In this document: one piece after another, positions 8,084 through 15,656 of the stretch | Position numbering within the stretch: the stretch's first letter is position 1 | How the letters are laid out: every line of letters starts with the position of its first letter | NCBI RefSeq assembly: GCF_000025965.1 | Contig: NC_006513.1 | Coordinates: 2,976,001-3,040,000, forward strand | DNA: 64,000 nucleotides | Direction: 5' to 3' | DNA from: Aromatoleum aromaticum EbN1 | GTDB lineage: Bacteria; Pseudomonadota; Gammaproteobacteria; Burkholderiales; Rhodocyclaceae | Program-made: the position numbers and the translations under genes | The notes under the pieces: model-generated | What the model saw: the letters and a program-made list of their open reading frames with translations, nothing else | Databases searched by the model: none | Told to the model about the DNA's origin: nothing

Positions 8084-8962
8084 GTGATTCTGGTGACAGG
8101 GGCGAGCGGGCAGTTGGGGCGGCGTATCGTCCAGTGGCTCTCGGTCCGGCTTCCCGAAGGGGGCGCCGGACAACTCGCCGTCAGCGTGCAGGACCCGGAA
8201 CGTGTCGCCGACTTTGCGGCGCGCGGCGTCGAGGTGCGGCACGCGAATTTCGACCGCCGTGAAACCCTGTCCGCAGCGTTCGCCGACGTCGAGCGCCTGG
8301 TGCTGGTGTCGACCGACGGGCCGGAAGACCTGTGCATCGCCCGCCATCGCAACGCCATCGAAGCTGCCGCGGCTGCGGGCGTACAGCGCGTCTGCTACAC
8401 GAGCTTTCTCGATGCGGACGCGAAGTCGCCATCCTCCTTCGCCCGGATGCATGCGGCGGCCGAAGCAGATCTCGCCGCGTCCGGCCTCGCCTGCACCGTG
8501 CTGCGCAACGGCCTTTATGGCGATTTCCTGCCAATGAAATTCGCCGCCGCGCTGCGGACCGGTGTGCTGCGGCTCCCGGCGGGGGACGGCAAAGTGAGCT
8601 ATCTGTCACGCAACGAACTGGCGGAAGCGATTGCCTCGGCGGCCGCCGCGCCACGCCTGGAGAAGCAGACGTATGAGCTGACCGGGCAGACCGCCCATGA
8701 TTATTGTGACCTCGCCGCCCGAGTCGCTGCCGCGGTCGGCAGGACGCTGCGTTACGAAGCGGTGCCTCCGGACGCCGCGGTCGAGGTGTTCGAAGCCGGG
8801 GACATCCCGGCGGCGACTGCCCGTACGCTCGCGACCCTGTACGCCTCGATCGCCGGGAACCGCCTTGCCCGCACGACCACCGACTTCGCCGCGCTCGTCG
8901 GCCACCCGCCCAAATCGGTCGATTGCCTCGTCGCCGAATTCTTCCGCCCGCCGCGCCGCTAG
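8084..8962 (+). CDS. NmrA/QorB-like NAD(P)-dependent oxidoreductase
   Basis: An atypical SDR of 292 residues. The N-terminal Rossmann motif TGASGQLGRRIV (residues 5-16) is followed by RHRNAIEAAAAAGVQRVCYTSFLDAD, the usual region of the NmrA/QorB (quinone oxidoreductase 2) group, which lacks the SDR Tyr-Lys pair at its classical place. The GTG start at 8084 is chosen because GAGGAGGG lies 5-12 bases before it. It is divergent from the LysR regulator and heads a run with cytochrome b561 and two YceI proteins, so a quinone or redox-stress role is reasonable. The substrate is not known. Confidence 0.8.
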   Translation: MILVTGASGQLGRRIVQWLSVRLPEGGAGQLAVSVQDPERVADFAARGVEVRHANFDRRETLSAAFADVERLVLVSTDGPEDLCIARHRNAIEAAAAAGVQRVCYTSFLDADAKSPSSFARMHAAAEADLAASGLACTVLRNGLYGDFLPMKFAAALRTGVLRLPAGDGKVSYLSRNELAEAIASAAAAPRLEKQTYELTGQTAHDYCDLAARVAAAVGRTLRYEAVPPDAAVEVFEAGDIPAATARTLATLYASIAGNRLARTTTDFAALVGHPPKSVDCLVAEFFRPPRR

Positions 8963-8998
8963 GCGCGCACCGCACTGCACGCCAAAGGAGAGAACACG

Positions 8999-9544
8999 AT
9001 GCCTTCACGGCCCCATTACACCGTACCCGCCCGCACCGCGCACTGGCTGATGGCCGCGCTGATGCTCGCTGCGTTCCCGCTCGGCGTCTACATGCACGAT
9101 CTGCCCCTGTCGCCATTGAAGCTGCAGCTCATTTCGTATCACAAGTGGCTCGGTGTGGCGGTGCTGCTGCTGATTTTGCCGCGCCTCGTCGTGCGTCTCG
9201 CGCACAGGCCGCCTGCGCCCTTGCCTGCGCCGACGTGGCAACAGAAAACCGCCGCGGCGACGCACCTGCTGCTGTATGCGTTGATGGTCGCGGTGCCGGT
9301 GACGGGCTGGCTGATGAGTTCGGCGAAAGGCTTTCCGGTCGTCTTCCTCGGCGTGCTGCCGTTGCCCGACCTCGTCGGCAAGAACAAGGAGCTGGGCGAG
9401 CTGTTCATGGCAGCCCACGAAATCCTCAATTACACGCTGCTGGTGCTGGTCGGGCTGCACATCGCCGCCGCGCTCAAGCACCATTTCATCGACCGGGACA
9501 GGACGCTGTCCCGCATGCTGCCGGTACTCGAACGGGTCCGCTAA
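8999..9544 (+). CDS. Cytochrome b561 family protein
   Basis: Four-helix inner-membrane haem b protein of 181 residues. Histidines sit in the expected helices: H15 (TAHW), H48 (SYHKW), one in TAAATHLLLY and one in the fourth helix (VGLHIAAALKHH), giving candidate axial ligands for two b haems. These proteins pass electrons between the quinone pool and periplasmic acceptors. It is followed within 11 bp by a YceI gene. That pairing is common in proteobacteria, where YceI proteins bind isoprenoid quinones or related lipids. Confidence 0.88.
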   Translation: MPSRPHYTVPARTAHWLMAALMLAAFPLGVYMHDLPLSPLKLQLISYHKWLGVAVLLLILPRLVVRLAHRPPAPLPAPTWQQKTAAATHLLLYALMVAVPVTGWLMSSAKGFPVVFLGVLPLPDLVGKNKELGELFMAAHEILNYTLLVLVGLHIAAALKHHFIDRDRTLSRMLPVLERVR

Positions 9545-9555
9545 GGAAAATCAAA

Positions 9556-10149
9556 ATGAACGCATCGCTGTCATTCAACGCCGCACTGCTCGCCATCGCG
9601 CTGCCGCTCGCCTCCGGGGCAGCGCTCGCCGCCGGGCCGGAACAGGTGTTCAACCAGGTCCAGGCGGACAAGACACGGGTCGATTTCGTCTTCAAGCAGA
9701 TGAACGTGCCGATCGAAGGGCATTTCGGCAAGGTCAGGACGGACCTCGTGTTCGACGCCGCGGCGCCGGCAAAATCGAGCGTCCGGCTCGAACTCGACCT
9801 CGCGAGCATCGACGCCGGTTCGTCCGAAGCCAACTCCGAAGTGCTCGGCAAGCCGTGGTTCAACGTCAAGGACAACCCGACTGCGACCTTCGTGTCCACC
9901 GCGGTCAAGCCGCTCGGCGGCGACCGCTTCGAGGTCGTCGGCAATCTCAGCCTTAAAGGCAGGACGCAGCCGCTGACGGCGCCGGTCACCGTCATCCGAC
10001 AGGGCGATACGGCGACGTTCGACGGCGGATTCACGCTCAAGCGCCTCGAATTCGCAATCGGCGAAGGCATGTGGGCCGACACTTCGGTCGTCGCCAACGA
10101 CGTCGATGTCCGTTTCCATGCAGTCGCCCGGAGCGTCGGCGCGAAATAG
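9556..10149 (+). CDS. YceI family periplasmic protein (first copy)
   Basis: Periplasmic lipocalin-like protein of 197 residues. A signal peptide (about 1-26, ending ALA-A) is followed by the YceI domain: strands with VDFVFKQMNVPIEGHFG, and the late pair NLSLKGRTQPLTAPV. YceI proteins bind polyisoprenoids in a beta-barrel. It is placed 11 bp after cytochrome b561 in what looks like one operon. It is quite different in sequence from the second copy that follows, so this is not a recent duplication. Confidence 0.87.
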   Translation: MNASLSFNAALLAIALPLASGAALAAGPEQVFNQVQADKTRVDFVFKQMNVPIEGHFGKVRTDLVFDAAAPAKSSVRLELDLASIDAGSSEANSEVLGKPWFNVKDNPTATFVSTAVKPLGGDRFEVVGNLSLKGRTQPLTAPVTVIRQGDTATFDGGFTLKRLEFAIGEGMWADTSVVANDVDVRFHAVARSVGAK

Positions 10150-10204
10150 CGTCGCCTGTGCTCTCTCTCTTTCTTACCTACTCAACGCAAAAAAGGAAAT
10201 CCAC

Positions 10205-10783
10205 ATGAACAAGCTCGTCCGTCTCGCCGTCGCCACCACGTTCGCCGCCGCTGTCGCTGCTCCGGCGCTGGCCGCTCCCGAAACTTTCAATATCGATAAC
10301 TCTCACACTTTCCCGCGCTTCGAGTACAGCCACTTCGGCTACTCGACGCAGCAGAGCCGCTTCAACAAGACTTCCGGCACGATCGTGCTGGACCGCGCCG
10401 CGAAGACCGGCTCGGTCGAGGTGACGATCGACACGAAGTCGGTCGACACCGGCTTCGAGCTTTTCGACGCGCATATCCAGGACGAGAAGTACTTCCACAC
10501 CGAGAAATACCCGACGATCACGTTCAAGTCGACCAGCGTAAAATTCGACGGCGACAAGCTCGCGTCGGTTGATGGCGACCTGACGATCAAGGGCGTGACG
10601 AAGCCGGTGACGCTCGAGGTCAGCTCGTTCCACTGCATGCCGCATCCGATGTTGAAGAAGCTCGGCTGCGGCGCGAACGCGACGACGATGATCAAGCGCT
10701 CGGAATTCGGCGCTGGTGAGAACGCGCCGTATGTCAGCGATGAAGTGAAGCTCGTGATTGCGGTCGAAGCGGTGCAGAACTAA
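10205..10783 (+). CDS. YceI family periplasmic protein (second copy)
   Basis: Protein of 192 residues with a signal peptide (cleavage after APALA, about residue 23) and a typical YceI domain beginning FNIDNSHTFPRFEYSHFG. The repeated elements (SVDTG, EKYFHTEKYPTITFKST, GDLTIKGVTKPVTLEV) are hallmarks. AAAAGGAAAT before the ATG is a good ribosome site. Two cysteines near residues 139 and 152 could form a disulphide. It probably completes the LysR/NmrA/b561/YceI run. A GC-rich hairpin follows 30 bp later. Confidence 0.9.
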   Translation: MNKLVRLAVATTFAAAVAAPALAAPETFNIDNSHTFPRFEYSHFGYSTQQSRFNKTSGTIVLDRAAKTGSVEVTIDTKSVDTGFELFDAHIQDEKYFHTEKYPTITFKSTSVKFDGDKLASVDGDLTIKGVTKPVTLEVSSFHCMPHPMLKKLGCGANATTMIKRSEFGAGENAPYVSDEVKLVIAVEAVQN

Positions 10784-10812
10784 GCGTCCCTTCGCTCGAA
10801 CTCCGATGCACG

Positions 10813-10838
10813 CAGTGCCCCCGGGGACGGGGGCACTG
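10813..10838 (+). terminator. GC-rich hairpin after the second YceI gene
   Basis: Perfect 10-bp arms (10813-10822 and 10829-10838) around a 6-base loop. No T-run follows, so termination is likely only if Rho or another factor helps. Its place 30 bp after the stop suggests the end of the operon. Confidence 0.5.
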
Positions 10839-10994
10839 TCGATTGGGCCCGGGGTTTCCGGAGCGTGACGCGCGACGCCGTTTCCGGACGGACGGCGCGA
10901 ATTTATTGGAGAAGCTGGTGCATCTGAATTCGGGAGCTTCGCGCTCGCCTGCGCTGCCGCGACCACCGGTAGCCGCTGCAGGGGCATCGCCATC

Positions 10995-12149
10995 GTGAGC
11001 GGCGACGCAGTGATCGTCTGGAACGAGGACGGGGAGGTGCACTCGGCGCAGTGGCGTTCGGAGAGCGCAACGCCGGCGCCGAAACGCGTCGTCGTCGCCG
11101 ACGATCGCATGAGCGCCGACACGGCGTACCGGCTGGCGTGCGAGGGAACCGCGATCCTGTGGCGGGGGGACTTCCAGAATGCCCGCCAGCTGCTGCAGGC
11201 GATGGCGCGGCGCACCGAGCGCCGTAGCGGACGCTCGGGCAAGCCGGGCAAGGCCGCCGAGGCCAAAGTGGCCGCGCCCGATGCGTTCCACCTGCATCGC
11301 CAGGCCCAGGCGCAGCGGGCCCGCACGCTCGGCATGCTGCTGCTGCCGTTCGATGCCGACTACGCCATTCCGCTGCGCCGTGCTCCCGACGTCCGGCACG
11401 CGTGTACTGAAGCATACGGGCCGCCGGCCGGGCCTTTCGTCGCGTCGCTGCGCGAACTGCTCGGCCTGATCGGCGCTCACGAATGGCGCAAGAAGGGGGT
11501 GTCGATTCCCGCGCTAGGCGAGCGTATCCACCCGCATTACGGCGTGTTTTCGCCACTGCGTGGGGAATACGTCGGGCTGGTCGCGGAGGCGCCGCTCCCC
11601 GCGGGCGCCGAAGCACTCGCCTTCGACATCGGTACCGGCAGCGGAGTGCTCGCGGCGGTGCTCGCGCGCCGCGGTGTCCGCCGCATCGTCGCGACCGATC
11701 AGGATCCGCGCGCCCTCGCGTGCGCCGCCGAAAATCTCTCCAGGCTAGGCTTTGCCACACAGGTCGAGGTCGTCTCTGCCGATCTCTTTCCTGAAGGCCG
11801 TGCACCGCTCGTCGTCTGCAACCCGCCCTGGGTGCCAGCGCGGCCGACTTCGCCAGTCGAGCATGCGGTGTACGACCCCGACAGCCGAATGCTGCGCGGC
11901 TTCCTCAGCGGGCTTGCCGGGCATCTGGCCCCGGGTGGGGAAGGCTGGCTGATCCTGTCGGATTTCGCCGAACATCTCGGGCTGCGCTCGCGGGCCGAAC
12001 TGCTCACGCTGATCGACGAAGCGGGCCTGAAAGTCGTCGGACGTTTCGATGCCCGCCCGCAGCATCCGCGCGCCGCTGACCCCTCCGATGCGCTGCATCG
12101 GGCACGCGCAGCGGAAGTGACATCGTTGTGGCGACTCGCAGCGCGTTGA
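10995..12149 (+). CDS. SAM-dependent methyltransferase with NPPW motif
   Basis: A class I methyltransferase of 384 residues. Motif I (AFDIGTGSGVLAAVLARRG) lies near residues 209-227, an acidic residue follows in VATDQDPRA, and the catalytic NPPW (CNPPWVPA) lies near 276. NPPY/NPPW enzymes methylate a planar nitrogen of Gln or Asn side chains or of nucleobases, as in PrmB/PrmC and RlmG-type enzymes. The N-terminal 200 residues are poorly conserved by eye and may be a substrate-recognition domain. The GTG start at 10995 is the first usable one. The target is unknown. Confidence 0.75.
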   Translation: MSGDAVIVWNEDGEVHSAQWRSESATPAPKRVVVADDRMSADTAYRLACEGTAILWRGDFQNARQLLQAMARRTERRSGRSGKPGKAAEAKVAAPDAFHLHRQAQAQRARTLGMLLLPFDADYAIPLRRAPDVRHACTEAYGPPAGPFVASLRELLGLIGAHEWRKKGVSIPALGERIHPHYGVFSPLRGEYVGLVAEAPLPAGAEALAFDIGTGSGVLAAVLARRGVRRIVATDQDPRALACAAENLSRLGFATQVEVVSADLFPEGRAPLVVCNPPWVPARPTSPVEHAVYDPDSRMLRGFLSGLAGHLAPGGEGWLILSDFAEHLGLRSRAELLTLIDEAGLKVVGRFDARPQHPRAADPSDALHRARAAEVTSLWRLAAR

Positions 12150-12305
12150 CGGCGGGCCAGTGATTTTGGTCGGGGCAGGCCCGTCGGCACGCTTCGCGCC
12201 TCTCCGCAGTCCCGTTTTTCTCCCCTGTCGGAATGTCGGTGCGGAGGCAGTGCCGGTTGGAGTCGCATGCCGGGAACGTCGATTGCTGCACGGACGGGTG
12301 ATGGC

Positions 12306-12341
12306 CTCCACCCGGCCAACGAGGTCATCGGCCGGGTGGAG
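12306..12341 (+). other. Perfect 12-bp inverted repeat upstream of csbD-like gene
   Basis: Arms 12306-12317 and 12330-12341 are perfect inverted repeats around a 12-base loop, 44 bases before the CsbD start. It could be a factor-dependent terminator of the preceding gene or an RNA structure in the CsbD leader. No T-run follows. Confidence 0.55.
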
Positions 12342-12384
12342 ACGGGGTCATCAAGGAGATCACCCACCCACGAGGAGTGATGAA

Positions 12385-12588
12385 ATGAACTGGGATCGTA
12401 TCGAAGGCAACTGGAAGCAGTTCAAGGGTAACGTCAAGCAGCAGTGGGGCAAGCTCACCGACGATCAGCTCGATGTGATCGCGGGCAGGCGTGACGAGCT
12501 GGCCGGCCGCATCCAGGAGTCCTACGGGATATCGAAGGACGAGGCGGAAAAGCAGATCGCCGATTGGGAAGCCCGGCAAAAGGACTGA
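12385..12588 (+). CDS. CsbD family stress-response protein
   Basis: A hydrophilic protein of 67 residues with the CsbD pattern: MNWDRIEGNWKQFKG, then WGKLTDDQLDVIAGRRDEL and a helical C-terminus. ACGAGGAGTGATGAA before the ATG carries a strong ribosome site. CsbD proteins accumulate under general stress and phosphate limitation; their biochemical role is unknown. It stands alone with its own leader, which contains a 12-bp inverted repeat, and ends 40 bp before the terminator shared with the converging phasin gene. Confidence 0.9.
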   Translation: MNWDRIEGNWKQFKGNVKQQWGKLTDDQLDVIAGRRDELAGRIQESYGISKDEAEKQIADWEARQKD

Positions 12589-12627
12589 TGCCTTGTTCCC
12601 CTCAGGGTGCGAGTCCGTGGGGGAGGC

Positions 12628-12652
12628 AAAAAAAAAGGCCCCTCGCGGGGCC
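12628..12652 (-). terminator. Rho-independent terminator of the phasin gene
   Basis: On the minus strand, a 6-bp GC stem with a GCGA tetraloop is followed directly by nine T residues, 31 bp after the phasin stop. This is a textbook intrinsic terminator for the leftward transcript. The same stem may slow the rightward csbD transcript. Confidence 0.85.
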
Positions 12653-12682
12653 GGTCCAGAACGTCTTCGGCAATCGAGTCGT

Positions 12683-13144
12683 TTAGGCGGACTTCTTGCC
12701 GTAGGGGCGCCCTTCTGTTGCTTGCGATGCTGCTTCGGTTGCTGCGGTGAGATTGTCGGTAGCCAGCGACGAAAACCGGCGCATGCCGGTGTTGAAAACT
12801 TCGAAGGCGGAATTCCAGTCACCGAACGGGTTGCGGCCGGCGAACTGCGGAATCATCGCATTGACGGCTTCCTGCTGGGTCTTGGCGAGGATGTCGCAAG
12901 CCTTGCGTGTGTAATTCTGGGCGTTTTCCAGCAGCGGCTGGAAGACCCTCAACTGGGCATCCTGGGGATTCTTGGCGCGGGCCATTTCCTGCATCGCCGA
13001 TGTGCTGATTTCCATCGCTTCGTGCATCGCGCTCATGTTCAATTCCGCCAGGCGCTGGGCGCTGCTTAGATAAAGAGTCGAAATCGTCTGGAACGCCTGG
13101 ACGACATTTGCGCCGATGACTTCGTGCTCGTGCTTAGTGGGCAT
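12683..13144 (-). CDS. phaP: Phasin family PHA granule protein
   Basis: An amphipathic helical protein of 153 residues in the phasin_2 style: long heptad-like stretches (SSAQRLAELNMSAMHEAMEIS, then ENAQNYTRKACDILAKTQQEAVNAM), one cysteine, and a basic, disordered tail ending GKKSA. Phasins coat PHA granules and set their number and size. A ribosome site (GAGGAATAAC) precedes the ATG, and an intrinsic terminator follows, so it is a single-gene unit, fitting the high expression typical of phasins. A PHA synthase lies 18 kb away in the same window. Confidence 0.82.
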   Translation of the reverse strand: MPTKHEHEVIGANVVQAFQTISTLYLSSAQRLAELNMSAMHEAMEISTSAMQEMARAKNPQDAQLRVFQPLLENAQNYTRKACDILAKTQQEAVNAMIPQFAGRNPFGDWNSAFEVFNTGMRRFSSLATDNLTAATEAASQATEGRPYGKKSA

Positions 13145-13318
13145 CGTGTTATTCCTCCGAATTCTCGTTGTAGGACGCCGGAGCCTTGCCGACCTCTTCT
13201 TGCGTCACGGTTTCTCGCGCCGCGGAGTATGCGGCAGCCAAGAGGTTCAGTCTCCTCCGTTCATCGCCAGAAGCAATCCCCCAATCACTACCAGATGTTT
13301 CGCACGACGCGACCCGGT

Positions 13319-13459
13319 TCAGCGCACTCCGAAGAGCCCGATCAGGCCGATGACGATCAGGTAGATCGCGACGATGTAGTTGAGCAGCCGCGGCATGATC
13401 AGGATCAGGATACCAGCGATCAGCGATATCAGCGGCCCGGTGCTCAAGTGCAGGTCCAT
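13319..13459 (-). CDS. DUF3096 family small membrane protein
   Basis: A 46-residue protein, too short for most gene finders. It starts MDLHLSTGPLISLIAGILIL and ends LIGLFGVR. It is almost all hydrophobic, with two short helices around a MPRLLNYIVAIY turn, the pattern of DUF3096 proteins. AAGGAG lies seven bases before the ATG. Function is unknown; such genes often accompany stress proteins such as CsbD, which is encoded about 0.7 kb away. It stands alone, between the phasin and AsmA-like genes. Confidence 0.8.
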   Translation of the reverse strand: MDLHLSTGPLISLIAGILILIMPRLLNYIVAIYLIVIGLIGLFGVR

Positions 13460-13534
13460 GTTCGAACTCCTTGTGGGATGTTCCAATATAGTAGAAATCC
13501 TTTACCGGTTTTTCCGCCGTTCGTGGCTGCCGGA

Positions 13535-15523
13535 TCATTCGCGCTGCGGGGATTTCGCCTCGCGGATCAGCTTCCCGCAGTCGCTGTCCATGCCGGGTCC
13601 GGTTTCGATGAGCGGGACCAGGGCGAGCAGCGGGTTGATCAGGCCCAGCGCGACGGCTCCGAGTCCGCGCGCGGCAACCCGGGCGGTGTCGACGGAGGGT
13701 TCCGGATTCGCGAAAGTCCCCTGGATGTAAATCGGGCTGCGCAGCGCGACAGGAGTGGTGACCTTGGTGTCCGATTCCAGCGTGAGGTCGAGTTTTTCCT
13801 CCCCCAGGTCGACAGTGCCGGAGCCGACGATCCGCATGATGTCGGTATCGAGCACGAGCGCGTTGGTTTCCATGAGGCCGTCCTTGACACTGAAGTCGGC
13901 GATCAGGCAGCGGATCTCGACGAGTTCGTCACCGGTGAGTTTCAGCTGCAGCATGTCCCACAGGTGCAGCCCGAGCGCTTCCACCATGAAACGGCTGATC
14001 TGGCCTTCGGACAGGATCAGCGCGGCTTTGCCGTCCGCGGTGCCGAGCATGGCGGCGACGGAATTTCCCCGCCCCTCGAGGTCGACCTGGCCGTTGAGTT
14101 CTCCCAGCGTTGGTTTCGCGAGGTCGGAAGGAGGAAACAACTTTGCCAGCTCGAGGTTCCGCACCCGAAGCTTCGTGCTCGCTTCGAGCGGTTTTTCCTG
14201 CCCATTCATGCGAATGGTGCCGCTGAGCGTCCCGCCGGCAATGCCGAATTCGAGCGGATCGAGCGTCAACACCGAATCCTGCATCTGCAGGCGGGTCACG
14301 AGCCTGTCGATAGGCAGCGCTTCGGGGCGACGGATGCGGTCGGCCTTGAGCTTGACGTCGGCGTCCACACTGTCCCAGCGTCCGGTGCGGAACGGGATCT
14401 CTGGCAGCACGGTGCCGCCCGGGGCAGGAGCGTCGGGAGCAGCGTCTTCCGATTCGACCGGAGCTTCCTTCGCTCCGACGAGCGGGCCGAGGTCGGCGAA
14501 ATCGAGCAGCTTGAACGACAGGTCGCCGTGCAGCGACGGGCGTTCGCCGCCGGTGGCGACCTGCAGCGTGCCGGCGACGTCGCTCTTGCCGATCGCACCG
14601 GAAAAGTTTTCGTAGCGCCATACGGTGCCGTTGCGGATCAGGTGACCGGCAGTGCGGTAGGGTGGCGTTTCCGGCAATGCAATGCCGATCAGCCGGTACA
14701 AGTCCGCGATGCTCGCCCCGCGAAGGTCCACATCGAGGTTGATCGCCGACAATTTCAGCAGGCTGGTGATGTTCCCGTCGGCTTTCACTGCCGTGTCGCC
14801 GAACTGCGCCTGCACGTCGAGCGGGTAAGGCGTTTCCTCGTCGCGCAACGCGAGGACCGGGCCACCGGTGCCGCGTGCATTCATCGGCCGCCCCTTGTAT
14901 TGCCCTTTCGCCTCGAAGCGGATGCCGCTTTCGGCCTCCGTAGCGGGCGGGACGTCGGCTTCGGGCTTCGGGTCGGCAGCACTGTCACTCCCGCGTTCGC
15001 CGCTGCCGCCGGTCGTCGACAGCGTCGCATCGATGCGTGTCTTCTGTGCGGGATCCGCGTAACGGATGCGGCCGTCGTGCAGCGCGAGGCGGCCGATTCC
15101 GACACGCGCCCCCTCGTCTTTCTGCTCCCGGTCGAGCAGCCAGTTTTTCCGGCCGTCCGGGTGTTGTTCGAGAAAGGCATCGACGCGGTCGAGCGTGATC
15201 TCGGGCAGCATCACGACGCGCCTGAACAATTGCGGCAGGCTGACGCCGACGCTGATGTTCTCGGCGGTAAACATCTGCGGTTCCTCGGCCCACTCCGGAT
15301 TCGCGAACGTCACGCCAGCGGCGCCCAGGCGCGTGACCGGCCAGCCCCAGTCGATGCTCAGATCGCCATTGATCACGAGCTCGCGGCCGGTCTTCTCGGT
15401 CGTCTGGCGCATGATCGGGCCGCGTAGCCAGTTCGGATCGAACAGCAGCGCGGCGAGCACGATCAGCGCGATCAGGCCGAGAACCGTCACGCCGATGCCC
15501 TTGAGTACCCGCCCCGATTTCAT
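13535..15523 (-). CDS. AsmA family protein
   Basis: An inner-membrane-anchored periplasmic protein of 662 residues. A basic N-terminus and one transmembrane helix (about 8-28) lead into the AsmA N-terminal domain (LLFDPNWLRGPIMRQTTEKTGRELVINGDL, read with overlap as two pieces) and end in the AsmA_2-like C-terminal region (about 460-630), where MRIVGSGTVDLGEEKLDL and PIYIQGTFANPEPSVD are typical. AsmA-like proteins form beta-groove bridges that influence outer-membrane lipid traffic. It lies 134 bp downstream of the giant CHAT gene on the same strand and could share its transcript. Confidence 0.87.
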   Translation of the reverse strand: MKSGRVLKGIGVTVLGLIALIVLAALLFDPNWLRGPIMRQTTEKTGRELVINGDLSIDWGWPVTRLGAAGVTFANPEWAEEPQMFTAENISVGVSLPQLFRRVVMLPEITLDRVDAFLEQHPDGRKNWLLDREQKDEGARVGIGRLALHDGRIRYADPAQKTRIDATLSTTGGSGERGSDSAADPKPEADVPPATEAESGIRFEAKGQYKGRPMNARGTGGPVLALRDEETPYPLDVQAQFGDTAVKADGNITSLLKLSAINLDVDLRGASIADLYRLIGIALPETPPYRTAGHLIRNGTVWRYENFSGAIGKSDVAGTLQVATGGERPSLHGDLSFKLLDFADLGPLVGAKEAPVESEDAAPDAPAPGGTVLPEIPFRTGRWDSVDADVKLKADRIRRPEALPIDRLVTRLQMQDSVLTLDPLEFGIAGGTLSGTIRMNGQEKPLEASTKLRVRNLELAKLFPPSDLAKPTLGELNGQVDLEGRGNSVAAMLGTADGKAALILSEGQISRFMVEALGLHLWDMLQLKLTGDELVEIRCLIADFSVKDGLMETNALVLDTDIMRIVGSGTVDLGEEKLDLTLESDTKVTTPVALRSPIYIQGTFANPEPSVDTARVAARGLGAVALGLINPLLALVPLIETGPGMDSDCGKLIREAKSPQRE

Positions 15524-15656
15524 CTGTCCCGTGCCTCCGCGATCTCCGGCGCCTTGCTACCTCGTCTCGCGGCTGTCCGAGGTGCGAGGGTGCAACGTTG
15601 CGGCCATGCTGCTCGACAGCAATCGGGATTCCCGGGCGTCACGACGCGCCGCCCGC

